From NCBI GenBank assembly GCA_016783505.1, contig JADHWK010000007.1, positions 5,122 to 69,121 on the forward strand: 64,000 nt of DNA, written 5' to 3'. Source of the stretch: Candidatus Zhuqueibacterota bacterium (GTDB taxonomy: Bacteria > BS750m-G25). Shown piece after piece: positions 8,624-17,240 of this stretch. Under the pieces are notes generated by a model. The model had not been told where the DNA came from, searched no databases, and saw only the letters and a list, made by a program, of their open reading frames with translations. A program made the position numbers and the translations under genes. Position 1 is the first letter of the stretch. The number at the start of each line of letters is the position of its first letter.

Positions 8624-9727
8624 ATGAAAATACCGATGGTTGATCTGGTAGACCAGTATCAGAAAATTGAAGCCGAAATAGATGGCGCCATTAAGGGGGT
8701 TTTAAACTCCGGGGCCTTCATCCAGGGACCCCAGGTCAAGGAGCTGGAAAGGGCGGTCGCCGCATATTTGGAATGCTCCTATGGGGTCAGCTGTGCCTCG
8801 GGGACCGATGCCCTCCAGGTGGCCCTCATAGCCCTGGGGATCGGTGAGGATGATGAAGTTATTATCCCCTCCTTCACCTTTGTGGCCACCGCTGAAGTTA
8901 TTGTTCTGTTAAAGGCGCGACTAGTCTTCGTGGACATTGACCCTCGCACCTATACCATTGATGTCTCCCGGATCGAAGGGGCGATAACTGGAAGGACAAA
9001 GGCGATCATTCCGGTCCATCTCTACGGACAGAGTGCGGAAATGGATGGGGTGAACACCATTGCCAGAAAATACGATCTGAAGGTTATTGAGGATGCGGCT
9101 CAAGCCATCGGGGCCACCTACAAGAGTCGGAGGGTGGGCTCGCTGGGTGACGTGGGGTGTCTGAGCTTTTTTCCATCCAAGAACCTGGGTGCCTACGGGG
9201 ACGGAGGGATGCTGACTACTGGTGATGAGAATCTGGCCCAGCAGATGAAAATGATCACCCTTCATGGCTCAAATGCTAAATATCGTCACCAGATTCTGGG
9301 TGTGAACAGCAGACTGGATACCCTGCAAGCTGCCATTTTGCTGGTGAAGCTGAAATACCTGGACGGGTGGAACCAGGCCCGGGCGGAGAGGGCCGCCCGG
9401 TATTCGGCGAGGCTCAAGGACATGGATGTTGTTCTTCCGTTCGTGGAGGAACATAACGGACACGTTTTCCATCAGTATTCCATCCGGGTCAAGGATCGGG
9501 ATGGGCTGAGGGGATATCTCTCTGACAAAGGGATAGCTACCGCTGTCCATTATCCCATCCCCCTGCATCTGCAGGAGGCCTTCCGGTTTTTGGGATACAA
9601 GAAGGGCGATTTTCCAGTTTCCGAACAGGTGTCAATGGAGATTCTGTCTCTGCCCATGCATCCTGATCTTAAAGAAGAACAAATTGACTTTATTGCAGAT
9701 ACAATCAAAGACTATCTCAAAAACTAA
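8624..9727 (+). CDS. DegT/DnrJ/EryC1 family sugar aminotransferase
   Basis: The 367-residue PLP enzyme transfers an amino group (usually from glutamate) to a keto-sugar nucleotide, supplying amino sugars for the surface glycan. Family landmarks are SGTDALQVALIALGIG-DDEVIIPSFTF, VDIDPRTYTID, IPVHLYGQ, EDAAQAIGA and the PLP lysine in FFPSKNLGAYGDGG (K186). The C-terminal part contains YHQYSIR-like (VFHQYSIRV) and HYPIPLHLQEAF motifs. The length is normal. It closes the glycan locus; the gap after it holds only repeats. The exact sugar is not predictable. Confidence 0.9.
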   Translation: MKIPMVDLVDQYQKIEAEIDGAIKGVLNSGAFIQGPQVKELERAVAAYLECSYGVSCASGTDALQVALIALGIGEDDEVIIPSFTFVATAEVIVLLKARLVFVDIDPRTYTIDVSRIEGAITGRTKAIIPVHLYGQSAEMDGVNTIARKYDLKVIEDAAQAIGATYKSRRVGSLGDVGCLSFFPSKNLGAYGDGGMLTTGDENLAQQMKMITLHGSNAKYRHQILGVNSRLDTLQAAILLVKLKYLDGWNQARAERAARYSARLKDMDVVLPFVEEHNGHVFHQYSIRVKDRDGLRGYLSDKGIATAVHYPIPLHLQEAFRFLGYKKGDFPVSEQVSMEILSLPMHPDLKEEQIDFIADTIKDYLKN

Positions 9728-10198
9728 AAGGCTGAAGAGAGCATAAAAGGTAAAAAAGGTTTTACCCATAACAATTCAGGGGCAACATGAAAATATCGAA
9801 TATCGAACAACAAATTTCGAATGTTGTTGAAAATTCCAAATCACAATTTCCAAATCACAAACAAATCCTATCCCGAATATTCGGGAACCAAATGTTCAAA
9901 CCCAACCACGTTTTGGTCGTTCATACGGATGATCCGTTCTTCAGACCCGTCTGGGTAGGAGGCTACGCTCCCCGTTTGGGTCATTAAAATTTTGATCATT
10001 TGATATTATTTGCCTGCCCGGTCCGCCGTGCCCGGCTAGGGTAGAAGACTACGCTCCCAGGGGAATTTGGTGCTTCGGTCAGGCGCCCGACTGATGGAAT
10101 TTGGAATTTATCCCGAACCTTCGGGATGGAGCAATTATTTTGTAGCTAATTCTTAGAATTTCCGAGACGTTTAAATATCATTAATATGGACTCCGCCC
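9728..10198. other. Intergenic stretch with short palindromes, no convincing gene
   Basis: About 470 bases between the aminotransferase and serS. A 66-codon open frame at 9787-9987 is low-complexity (isn-, sq- and nq-rich) and I do not regard it as a gene. The stretch contains a perfect 16-base palindrome TCCCGAATATTCGGGA at 9871-9886, the near-copy TCCCGAACCTTCGGGA at 10111-10126, two related GTAG-ag-CTACGCTCCC segments (about 9956-9974 and 10042-10060), and one copy of the 20-bp GGCGCC repeat at 10075-10094. Confidence 0.6.
10075..10094 (+). repeat. 20-bp GGCGCC palindromic repeat, copy 1
   Basis: TCGGTCAGGCGCCCGACTGA, an interrupted palindrome centred on GGCGCC. Five other intergenic copies are at 18285, 37148, 41564, 44930 and 52131. 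All lie between genes, consistent with a REP-type element. Confidence 0.75.
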
Positions 10199-11467
10199 AT
10201 GCTGGATCTGCACTTCATACGGAACAACCTGGAATTAGTTCGAGCGGGAATTCGAAATAAAGGGGAAAAGGACGAACTGGATCGTCTGCTGGCCCTGGAT
10301 GACGAACGGAAGAATCTTTTAAGCGAGGTGGAAACCCTGAGGCATCGCCGTAATGTCGTTTCCAAACAAATCGGGGAGCTGCAAAAACAAAGACAGAATG
10401 CCGACCATTTGATTGCAGAGATGAGGATAGTATCCCAAAAGGTCAAGGATTTCGACCAAAAGTTGAGGGGGGTGGAGGAAAATCTGGAAGCGCTTATGCT
10501 CACCATTCCTAACGTTCCCCATCCCTCAACCCCGGTGGGGGATGGACCCCAGGGTAACAGCGAGGTGAGGCGCTGGGGAGAACCGAATGAGTTTGATTTC
10601 CCCGTCCTGGATCACCTGAAACTGGGGGAACGACTGGACATTCTGGACTTCAAACGGGCTTCCAAAATAGTGGGGTCGGGTTTTCCCCTTTATAAAGGAT
10701 TGGGTGCCCAACTGGAGCGGGCCCTGCTGAACTTTATGCTGGACCTTCATATCCAAAAGCACGGCTATCGGGAGATCCTTCCCCCCTTTCTGGCCAACCG
10801 GCGAACGATGGTGGGCACCGGTCAACTGCCGAAGCTAGAACATGACATGTATCATGTAGAAGGGGAGGACTACTTTTTAATTCCCACCGCCGAGGTGCCC
10901 CTAACCAACCTTCATCAGGACGAGGTTTTAAGCGGGGATGACCTTCCCTTAAACTACGTGGCCTATTCCGCCTGTTTCCGTAGAGAAGCGGGCTCCTGGG
11001 GAAAGGATACCCGGGGGTTTCTGCGGGTACATCAGTTTAACAAGGTGGAATTGGTCAAGATCGTCAAGCCGGAGGATTCCTGCGATGCCCTGGAAACCCT
11101 TGTAAGGCAGGCAGAGACGGTCTGTCAGGAGTTGGAAATTCCCTATCGGGTGGTGGAGCTGTGCACCGCAGATTTGGGTTTTGCCGCTACCAAGTGTTAC
11201 GACATTGAGGTGTGGTCGCCGGCTGAAGGGAGATGGCTGGAGGCTTCCTCCTGCAGCAACTTCGAGGATTTCCAGGCCCGGCGGGCCAACATCCATTTCC
11301 GGAGGGGGCCGGGGGCAAAGCTGGAATATGTTCACACCCTGAACGGATCGGCACTGGCCACCTCCCGGCTGATGGTGGCCCTGCTGGAAAACTACCAGAC
11401 CGACGAGGGGACAGTGATGGTGCCCCGGGTGCTGAAGAAGTATATAGGGGTGGGAGTGATAAAATAA
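10199..11467 (+). CDS. serS: Seryl-tRNA synthetase
   Basis: The 422-residue class II synthetase charges tRNA-Ser (and tRNA-Sec if present) in the cytoplasm. It begins with the typical MLDLHFIRNN, followed by the long antiparallel coiled-coil arm (about residues 25-100) that grips the tRNA. The catalytic core shows motif 1 around FPLYKGLGAQLERALLNFML, motif 2 in ACFRREAGSWGKDTRG and motif 3 in TLNGSALATSRLMVALLENY. TAEVPLTNLH and EASSCSNFEDFQARR are also diagnostic. Length and order match bacterial SerRS. It stands apart from the glycan locus and is followed by an AT-rich insertion. Confidence 0.97.
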   Translation: MLDLHFIRNNLELVRAGIRNKGEKDELDRLLALDDERKNLLSEVETLRHRRNVVSKQIGELQKQRQNADHLIAEMRIVSQKVKDFDQKLRGVEENLEALMLTIPNVPHPSTPVGDGPQGNSEVRRWGEPNEFDFPVLDHLKLGERLDILDFKRASKIVGSGFPLYKGLGAQLERALLNFMLDLHIQKHGYREILPPFLANRRTMVGTGQLPKLEHDMYHVEGEDYFLIPTAEVPLTNLHQDEVLSGDDLPLNYVAYSACFRREAGSWGKDTRGFLRVHQFNKVELVKIVKPEDSCDALETLVRQAETVCQELEIPYRVVELCTADLGFAATKCYDIEVWSPAEGRWLEASSCSNFEDFQARRANIHFRRGPGAKLEYVHTLNGSALATSRLMVALLENYQTDEGTVMVPRVLKKYIGVGVIK

Positions 11468-11515
11468 ATCATAACGTTATATGAAATTTACATCTTGCTA
11501 AGAAAGGGAAGTTAG

Positions 11516-12454
11516 ATGATTCCTTTTTCACAGAGGCACAGGGAAGCAATAGATAATAAGAAATTGACTGTATTTATATCTAAAAGAGTTAAGCAAAAAA
11601 TAGTTTATTGTATGCAAAACTATAATATACATTATGAATTGGAACCAGAGGGTTCATTCAATCCTATAGAATGTTCAATATTTTATGACGATTTGAAACG
11701 AAGCCTTATTGAAAATTATGGGGTAGCCTCTCTTAAAGTCTATGTAGACGATGTATTTCAGGAGACAGAAGATGTTAAACAATTTATTCTTGGTACTAAA
11801 CACGAGTATGTTCTTGATGCGATTGAACTATATATTACTCTTATTAGTGAACCAGATAAAGCATTAGATTTCCAAAAAGAGTGTAATCAAATATTCAAAT
11901 CAGAAAATTCTCCCCTTAGAATTCTTGATGGTTTCATAATTAAATTAGATTCCGATTTTTTGGAAAGTGAAATACTAAACAAAGCATTTGAACTCCTTGA
12001 AAACAATTATTTTGAAAAGGCATGTCGGGATTTTCTCAATGCTCGAAATAAATTCACTGCTGGAGATTATTCCGGGACAATTATGGAGGCAAATAATGCG
12101 ATTGAAAGTACTCTAAAGAAAGTGCTTTATAAGGATAGAGGCGAACAAGGAAATTTGAAAAAATGGTTAATGAAATCAGGTATTATTCCAGATTATTTTC
12201 AAGGATTTTGTGATCATTTTAAGGGTTTGCTGCAGGCTGCTTTTACAATAGCAAATGAATCATCACGACATGGTAAAAAGGAAATACCTGATAAAAAAAA
12301 TGAAGTCGATCGTGCAGTTGCTTCATTCTTCTTACATCTGACAGGTTCATTGATTGTTTTTATTATGGAAAGGTATCAAGAAAAATTACCAGAGCCAGAG
12401 ATGGAAAGGCATAAAGAAAATTTACCGGAGCCAGAGGAAGATTTGCCTTTTTGA
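11516..12454 (+). CDS. Abortive-infection-like protein (AbiJ-NTD/Abi C-terminal type)
   Basis: This 312-residue protein has an N-terminal segment opening with IPFSQRHREA and a C-terminal helical domain (about residues 170-300): FLNARNKFTAGDYSGTIMEANNAIESTLKKVL, LKKWLMKSG, then FTIANESSRHGKKE and FFLHLTGSLIVFIMERY. The C-terminal pattern (A-N-AIES--K---, then an R-HG motif, then a hydrophobic helix) is like the Abi C-terminal / DUF7014-type domains of phage-exclusion proteins, a HEPN-like helical fold. The N-terminus is reminiscent of AbiJ-type sensor domains. It ends with two near-repeat acidic segments (LPEPEMERHKEN). The gene is much more AT-rich than serS and trkA on either side, suggesting recent acquisition. 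No partner gene is visible. The role is inferred only. Confidence 0.45.
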   Translation: MIPFSQRHREAIDNKKLTVFISKRVKQKIVYCMQNYNIHYELEPEGSFNPIECSIFYDDLKRSLIENYGVASLKVYVDDVFQETEDVKQFILGTKHEYVLDAIELYITLISEPDKALDFQKECNQIFKSENSPLRILDGFIIKLDSDFLESEILNKAFELLENNYFEKACRDFLNARNKFTAGDYSGTIMEANNAIESTLKKVLYKDRGEQGNLKKWLMKSGIIPDYFQGFCDHFKGLLQAAFTIANESSRHGKKEIPDKKNEVDRAVASFFLHLTGSLIVFIMERYQEKLPEPEMERHKENLPEPEEDLPF

Positions 12455-12568
12455 TTTGGAATGTAATTTCATTTAGCACTTTTAAAAGCTGTAGGCAAAA
12501 GAAAAAATTCTTGCTTCACAAAAAGTGACTAACTTTATTATTATCTTTTTAATCTTTGGGGGATAAAC

Positions 12569-13915
12569 TTGCGTATTATCCTTATCGGTGCCGGCGAAGT
12601 CGGGTCTTACTTAGCTGAGGTTTTATCCCAGGAAGGCCACGACGTCACAGTGATTGAAGAAGATCATGAGAACTGTCAGCGGATCGCCAATTTGTTGGAT
12701 GTGCTGGTCATCGAGGGCAGTGGGGCCAGTAGCGAAAATCTGATGAGGGCGGGGGTTAAAGACACCGACATCATCATCGCCGTTTCCGCTGTTGACGAGA
12801 TCAACATCGTCGCCTGCATGATGGCCCGGGAGTTCGGGGTGGCCACCAAGATAGCCCGCATCCGCAACCTTGAGTATTCCTCGGAAGGGGCGGTGCTGCC
12901 CCTTGAGAAAATTGGTATTGATCTGGTCATTCATCCTGAGCTGGAAGCCGCCAGAGAGATCCTGAGGCTGATCAAATATTCTCAGGCCACTGACGTGTTG
13001 GAATTTGCCGGGGGAGCGGTGCAGATGGTGGGGGTTAAAGTTACCGATGATGCCCCGATCAAGGGAATGACGATGCGCGAGACGGCAGCCACCTTTCCCA
13101 AATTAACCTTTCGGACAGTGGCTATCAAACGTAATAAAAAGAGCCTCATCCCCCGGGGGGAGGATAAGTTCGAAGCGGGTGATCTGGTATATGTTATCTC
13201 CACCAAGGAATGTATCCCTGGGGTCTTCAGCATGGCCGGTCGGGCGGAAAAGGAGAGCAAGAACGTTATGATTTTAGGCGGGGGCAAGATCGGGCGTATG
13301 GTGGCCCAGGAGCTGGAAAAAGAAGGGGGTTACTTAGTCAAGCTGATCGAATCCAACCAGGAGAAATCACAATTAATCGCCGGCATGCTCAAGGATACCA
13401 TGGTCATTCACGGGGACGGGCTGGACGTTGACCTCTTGGCCCAGGAAGGTATCGTTGACATGGATGTCTACATTGCCCTCACCGATGATGACGAGAGCAA
13501 TATCGTATCCAGTCTGATGGCCAGCCACTTGCGAGTTCCCCGGACGATCACCTTGATCAGCAAGGGAGAATACCTGCCCATCATCAATACCATCGGCCTG
13601 GACGTGGCCGTGAACAAGCGCATCATTACCGCCGGGGTGATCCTGAAATATGTCAGGCCGGGACGCATCGCTTCCATAGCCCGAGTAAAGGGGATCAATG
13701 CTGAGATTATCGAATTTGATCTGACTGAAAAGAAGGGTCTCGTCAATGTCCCTTTAAAAGATCTTCATTTTCCCCAGGGGATGATCGTGGGGGCTATACT
13801 CCACAATGGGGTGGTGGCGGTTCCCACCGGAGATGATCGGATGAGGGGGGGTGACCGGGCCATCGTATTCGCCCTGCCGGAAGCAGTAAAAAAAGTGGAA
13901 AAGATATTTCAATAG
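12569..13915 (+). CDS. trkA: Trk potassium uptake system regulatory subunit TrkA
   Basis: The 448-residue cytoplasmic subunit gates the TrkH channel in response to NAD(H)/ATP. The start is TTG 12569, preceded by TTTGGGGGA. Two tandem RCK units are seen. Residues 1-130 carry RIILIGAGEVGSYLAEVLS with the acidic loop VIEED, followed by a TrkA-C domain to about 215. The second unit begins VMILGGGKIGRMVAQELE near residue 235, followed by its own TrkA-C domain (to about 447). Both Rossmann motifs are intact. The stop is 16 bases before trkH, so the two are surely one operon. Length equals the family norm. Confidence 0.95.
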   Translation: MRIILIGAGEVGSYLAEVLSQEGHDVTVIEEDHENCQRIANLLDVLVIEGSGASSENLMRAGVKDTDIIIAVSAVDEINIVACMMAREFGVATKIARIRNLEYSSEGAVLPLEKIGIDLVIHPELEAAREILRLIKYSQATDVLEFAGGAVQMVGVKVTDDAPIKGMTMRETAATFPKLTFRTVAIKRNKKSLIPRGEDKFEAGDLVYVISTKECIPGVFSMAGRAEKESKNVMILGGGKIGRMVAQELEKEGGYLVKLIESNQEKSQLIAGMLKDTMVIHGDGLDVDLLAQEGIVDMDVYIALTDDDESNIVSSLMASHLRVPRTITLISKGEYLPIINTIGLDVAVNKRIITAGVILKYVRPGRIASIARVKGINAEIIEFDLTEKKGLVNVPLKDLHFPQGMIVGAILHNGVVAVPTGDDRMRGGDRAIVFALPEAVKKVEKIFQ

Positions 13916-13931
13916 GGATCCCTTCTCCGGT

Positions 13932-15377
13932 ATGAACGTTAACAAAGTCCTGCACACCCTCGGGTTTCTACTCATCTTCCTCGCCCTATTTATGATCCTG
14001 CCTTTGTTCTTCTCCCTTTACTATAAAGACGGGGATCATTTTGCAATTTTGCTTTCCGCAGGAATAACAGCTACCTGCGGTTTTTTGTTATGGGCTCTCA
14101 CTCCTGGGGAAAAAGAGCTTTCTGTCCGGGACAGCTTCGCTATCGTCACCTTAGGCTGGATTGCCATGGCCTGCTTCGGCACCCTGCCCTATCTCCTTTC
14201 GGGGACGTTATCCTCCTTTACCAACGCTCTGTTCGAGTCTATGTCGGGGTTTACCACCACCGGGGCTACCATCCTTCAGAATATTGAAGCTCTGCCCCAC
14301 GGGGTGCTCTTCTGGCGCAGCCTCACCCACTGGATCGGGGGGATGGGCATCATCGTCCTCTCATTGGCCATCCTGCCCCTGCTGGGGGTGGGGGGGATGC
14401 AGCTCTTCCAGGCCGAGGTTCCTGGGTTGGTGATGGATAAGATCAGTCCCCGCATCCAGCAGACGGCCAAGATCCTGTGGGGGGTCTACCTGCTGTTGAC
14501 TGTCCTGGAAACGGCCCTCCTGTTTTTCGGCGGGATGTCCCTTTTCGACGCCCTGTGTCATACATTCGGCACCCTGGCAACGGGGGGGTTCTCCACAAAA
14601 AATGCCTCCATCGGTCATTTTGGGAGCGCTTACATTCACTATGTTATCATTATCTTCATGCTGATAGCGGGCGCCAACTTTGCCCTTCACTACCGTGCCC
14701 TGATGGGTAACTTCAGGAGCTATCTCAAAGACCGAGAATTTAATTTCTATATAGGAATGATCGTGGCAGCCTTTTTAATTGTGACCCTCTTTAATTACCA
14801 CGGACATCATTATTCCAGTCTTCCTGAGGTCATTCGAAAGTCCCTGTTTCAGGTCGTATCCATTCAGACCACCACTGGATATGTGATCGCCGATTTTGAA
14901 CAATGGTCAATTCTCTGTCAGTTTTTACTGCTCACCTTGATGTTTGTGGGGGGCTGCGCTGGTTCTACGGGTGGGGCCATGAAGGTGATGCGGATTATGT
15001 TGCTCCTTCGCCACGGATTGCGGGAGCTCAAGCGGCTCATCCACCCCCGGGCTGTTCTTCCGTTACGCATCGGGGAGAAGGTCATCCCCGACGGGGCCGT
15101 GACCAATATCCTAGGTTTTTTCTTTCTCTATATGTTAATTTTTGTCCTCGCTACCCTATTGATGGCCTCGCTGGGTTTAGACCTGGTCAGTGCCATCGCC
15201 TCGGTGGCGGCCACCATCGGGAACATCGGTCCCGGTTTGGGGTCAGTGGGGCCTACGGACAACTATGCCCACATCCCGTTGCTGGGAAAATGGATTCTGC
15301 TGTCCTGTATGTTACTGGGAAGGCTTGAGATTTATACGGTGTTAATCATCTTCAGTAGTAGCTTTTGGAAGAAATAG
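13932..15377 (+). CDS. trkH: Trk potassium transporter membrane subunit TrkH
   Basis: The 481-residue inner-membrane channel protein imports K+ with TrkA. It has the four-fold repeated membrane-pore-membrane architecture. The selectivity loops are visible as ESMSGFTTTGATIL near residue 100, HTFGTLATGGFSTKNAS near 212, VVSIQTTTGYVIADF near 312 and SVAATIGNIGPGLG-VGP near 425. The segment GGMGIIVLSLAILPLLGVGGMQLFQAEVPG is characteristic of TrkH/KtrB. It probably belongs to the osmotic response of this organism, which also carries trehalose and other solute genes further along. Confidence 0.95.
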   Translation: MNVNKVLHTLGFLLIFLALFMILPLFFSLYYKDGDHFAILLSAGITATCGFLLWALTPGEKELSVRDSFAIVTLGWIAMACFGTLPYLLSGTLSSFTNALFESMSGFTTTGATILQNIEALPHGVLFWRSLTHWIGGMGIIVLSLAILPLLGVGGMQLFQAEVPGLVMDKISPRIQQTAKILWGVYLLLTVLETALLFFGGMSLFDALCHTFGTLATGGFSTKNASIGHFGSAYIHYVIIIFMLIAGANFALHYRALMGNFRSYLKDREFNFYIGMIVAAFLIVTLFNYHGHHYSSLPEVIRKSLFQVVSIQTTTGYVIADFEQWSILCQFLLLTLMFVGGCAGSTGGAMKVMRIMLLLRHGLRELKRLIHPRAVLPLRIGEKVIPDGAVTNILGFFFLYMLIFVLATLLMASLGLDLVSAIASVAATIGNIGPGLGSVGPTDNYAHIPLLGKWILLSCMLLGRLEIYTVLIIFSSSFWKK

Positions 15378-15430
15378 AATGTTTTTTGGTCCCGATAAAT
15401 AAAAAAAGAAAGACAAACCCTAAAAAATAC

Positions 15431-15459
15431 TTGACTTTTTCTGAAAAATTTCCTATTTT
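15431..15459 (+). promoter_or_regulatory. Sigma70-type promoter for the exported Glu/Pro-rich peptide gene
   Basis: TTGACT at 15431-15436 and TATTTT at 15454-15459 are separated by 17 bases. The start codon lies 47 bases after the -10 box and has a good ribosome site (AGGAGGGTGAG). It matches the geometry of the promoters at 27200 and 61936. Confidence 0.7.
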
Positions 15460-15506
15460 ATCTTTGAGATTAATAAATAAGATTTATTAATTTAGGAGGG
15501 TGAGAG

Positions 15507-15806
15507 ATGAGGGGAAAGGTATTTGTTCTCGGTCTGGCGCTGACGGTTTTGATGGCCTTCTGCCTGGCTTCTGTATCCTTTGGGATTAGCAAGAAACCCA
15601 AGGAGGAAGCTCCACCGCCTGTCGAAGAAGTCTCCCCGGCGATAGAAGAACCTGCTCCGATTGAGGAGGTAAAGGAAGCAGAGGTTGTCCCCGAGGAAGA
15701 AGTTGCACCTGCTGAGACCACCGCTGTGGAGGTGGAAGAAGAAGTAGAGAAGGAAGAACCAGAGGAGGAGGGGGTAGAAAAAGAAGAGGCTCCCCCTGAA
15801 GAATAA
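15507..15806 (+). CDS. Small exported Glu/Pro/Val-rich protein
   Basis: This 99-residue product is of unrecognised function. Residues 1-26 form a clear signal peptide (MRGKVFVLGLALTVLMAFCL then ASVSFG). The mature part is almost entirely E, P, A and V in loose repeats (EEAPPPVEEV, EEPAPIEEV, EEEVAPAE), very acidic and probably unfolded. There is no lipobox cysteine at the cleavage site. The gene is monocistronic: a sigma70-type promoter lies 48 bases upstream and a strong terminator 50 bases downstream, so it is likely transcribed on its own and strongly. It could be a periplasmic acidic spacer or metal/cation-binding peptide; that is inference only. Confidence 0.65.
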   Translation: MRGKVFVLGLALTVLMAFCLASVSFGISKKPKEEAPPPVEEVSPAIEEPAPIEEVKEAEVVPEEEVAPAETTAVEVEEEVEKEEPEEEGVEKEEAPPEE

Positions 15807-15856
15807 CCAAATTTTCCACCGGTTATAGGACGGAAAAAGATTTGGTCACCACTAAG

Positions 15857-15885
15857 AACCCACCCTACCCAGGGGTGGGTTTTTT
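15857..15885 (+). terminator. Rho-independent terminator
   Basis: A 9-bp perfect stem AACCCACCC / GGGTGGGTT with a 7-base loop is followed by a run of T (15880-15885). It ends the transcript of the exported Glu/Pro-rich peptide. Confidence 0.9.
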
Positions 15886-15910
15886 ATTTCAAAATTAACT
15901 GACTTTTTGG

Positions 15911-15939
15911 TTGATTATTTGGTTCCTAAACGTTAAATT
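15911..15939 (+). promoter_or_regulatory. Possible promoter of the sulfhydrogenase genes
   Basis: TTGATT (15911-15916) and TAAATT (15934-15939) are 17 bases apart, 62 bases before the hydB start. The boxes are weaker than those at 15431 and 27200, so this is tentative. Confidence 0.4.
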
Positions 15940-16000
15940 AATAAAAAAGAACTGATAAGCCGATTAGGTTCGGTGGAATTGTGAAGAAGGAGTGCGGGTT

Positions 16001-17038
16001 ATGCGGGTTTTGAAGATGCAGAAGGAAAATCTGATGGTATTCTTAGAGTCCATCCGTGGGTTTGGGGAACTCTGGGGAGTGGTGGACAAAGGGAATAGGT
16101 TTGTCTTTGATAAGTTGGATGACCTCTCCGACTATGATTTTAAACCCCGAAAGCCCATGATTCCCCCTAAGTTGTTTATGCATCCACCAAAATTTTCCAT
16201 GTTCCGCTTCAATGAAAAGGGATATGAGGCCGAACTTGAGGAAATTCCCAACCGAGTAATCTTCGGTGTTCTCCCATGTGATATTCACGGGCTTCTAATT
16301 TTGGATAGGCTCTTTGGGGCAGAACCGCCTGATCCTTACTATATGAAGCGAAGGGAAAAAACCATCATACTGGGCCTTTCATGCGTTCCAGGTGATACCT
16401 GTTTGGCTAAAGCGACCAACACCCATGTGGTGGAAGAGGGATTTGATCTTTTCTTCAGCGATCTCGATGATTATTACTTGGTCTGGGTAGGGTCAAGTAA
16501 AGGGGATGATCTGGTGAGGGTTCAGCCTGATCTCTTCGAGGAGAAATTGGAATATAAGGATCTGGAAAAATTTATCGAATGGAAGAAGGACAGGGATTCC
16601 TGCTACCCAGTAGATTTCGATTTTACCGCTATGCCCGACATCATGGAGCTGAGCTACAACAGTCCGGTCTGGGAGAAGATCGGCGAAAAGTGCCTCGCCT
16701 GCGGCTCGTGCACCATGGTCTGTCCTACCTGCAACTGTTACGATGTGGTTGACAGGCTGGCCCTGGGAAAATTTGAGGGAATACGGGAAAGACATTGGGA
16801 TTCCTGTATGTATAAGGAATATTCTATGGTGGCCGTCGGACACAATTTCAGGGAGGCCAGATCTCAGAGATTGAAGCTCTGGTATACCCATAAACTCCAG
16901 GGCTTCATCGGGCAGTTTGGAAAACCCAGCTGCGTGGGCTGTGGACGCTGTGTAGAAACCTGTCCCGTGGACATCAATGTGGTTACGGTGGCAAAGGCAC
17001 TGAAGGGTGAACCAGTAGAAGCATTTTGGAATCGATAG
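16001..17038 (+). CDS. hydB: Sulfhydrogenase beta subunit (Fe-S electron transfer)
   Basis: The 345-residue subunit relays electrons between the flavin subunit and the NiFe heterodimer of a soluble group 3b hydrogenase (Pyrococcus hydBGDA type; related to AsrA of anaerobic sulfite reductase). ATG 16001 is preferred over GTG 15992 because AGAAGG at 15985-15990 is correctly spaced only for the ATG. The C-terminal third carries two ferredoxin-like clusters: CLACGSCTMVCPTCNC near residue 230 and CVGCGRCVETCPVD near residue 312. The N-terminal part shows VLPCDIHGLLILDRLF and SCVPGDTCLAK, conserved in this family. The gene order B-G-D-A that follows confirms the call. The 202-base gap to hydG is larger than usual inside an operon. 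Confidence 0.88.
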   Translation: MRVLKMQKENLMVFLESIRGFGELWGVVDKGNRFVFDKLDDLSDYDFKPRKPMIPPKLFMHPPKFSMFRFNEKGYEAELEEIPNRVIFGVLPCDIHGLLILDRLFGAEPPDPYYMKRREKTIILGLSCVPGDTCLAKATNTHVVEEGFDLFFSDLDDYYLVWVGSSKGDDLVRVQPDLFEEKLEYKDLEKFIEWKKDRDSCYPVDFDFTAMPDIMELSYNSPVWEKIGEKCLACGSCTMVCPTCNCYDVVDRLALGKFEGIRERHWDSCMYKEYSMVAVGHNFREARSQRLKLWYTHKLQGFIGQFGKPSCVGCGRCVETCPVDINVVTVAKALKGEPVEAFWNR

Positions 17039-17240
17039 AAAGTCCATTTTGCCAGGATTTAGTGGTAATCATCAAGTGAGAGAGTTGTCGAATTCTGTGA
17101 TTCGGGGTTACTCGTTTACGGGTTTATTATAAAACGCTAAAGCGGCAACTCTGTAAAAAAGAACGATAGCAACATTTAATTTAACAGTGCCGAATTTTAG
17201 CAGCAAGAATTCGGGAATAATCAAAATAGGAAGGGTTCCA

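Noticed and set aside
9787-9987. 66-codon open frame between the aminotransferase and serS
   Set aside because: Low-complexity N/Q/S-rich start, repeat-derived DNA, no ribosome site, and it covers repeat elements.
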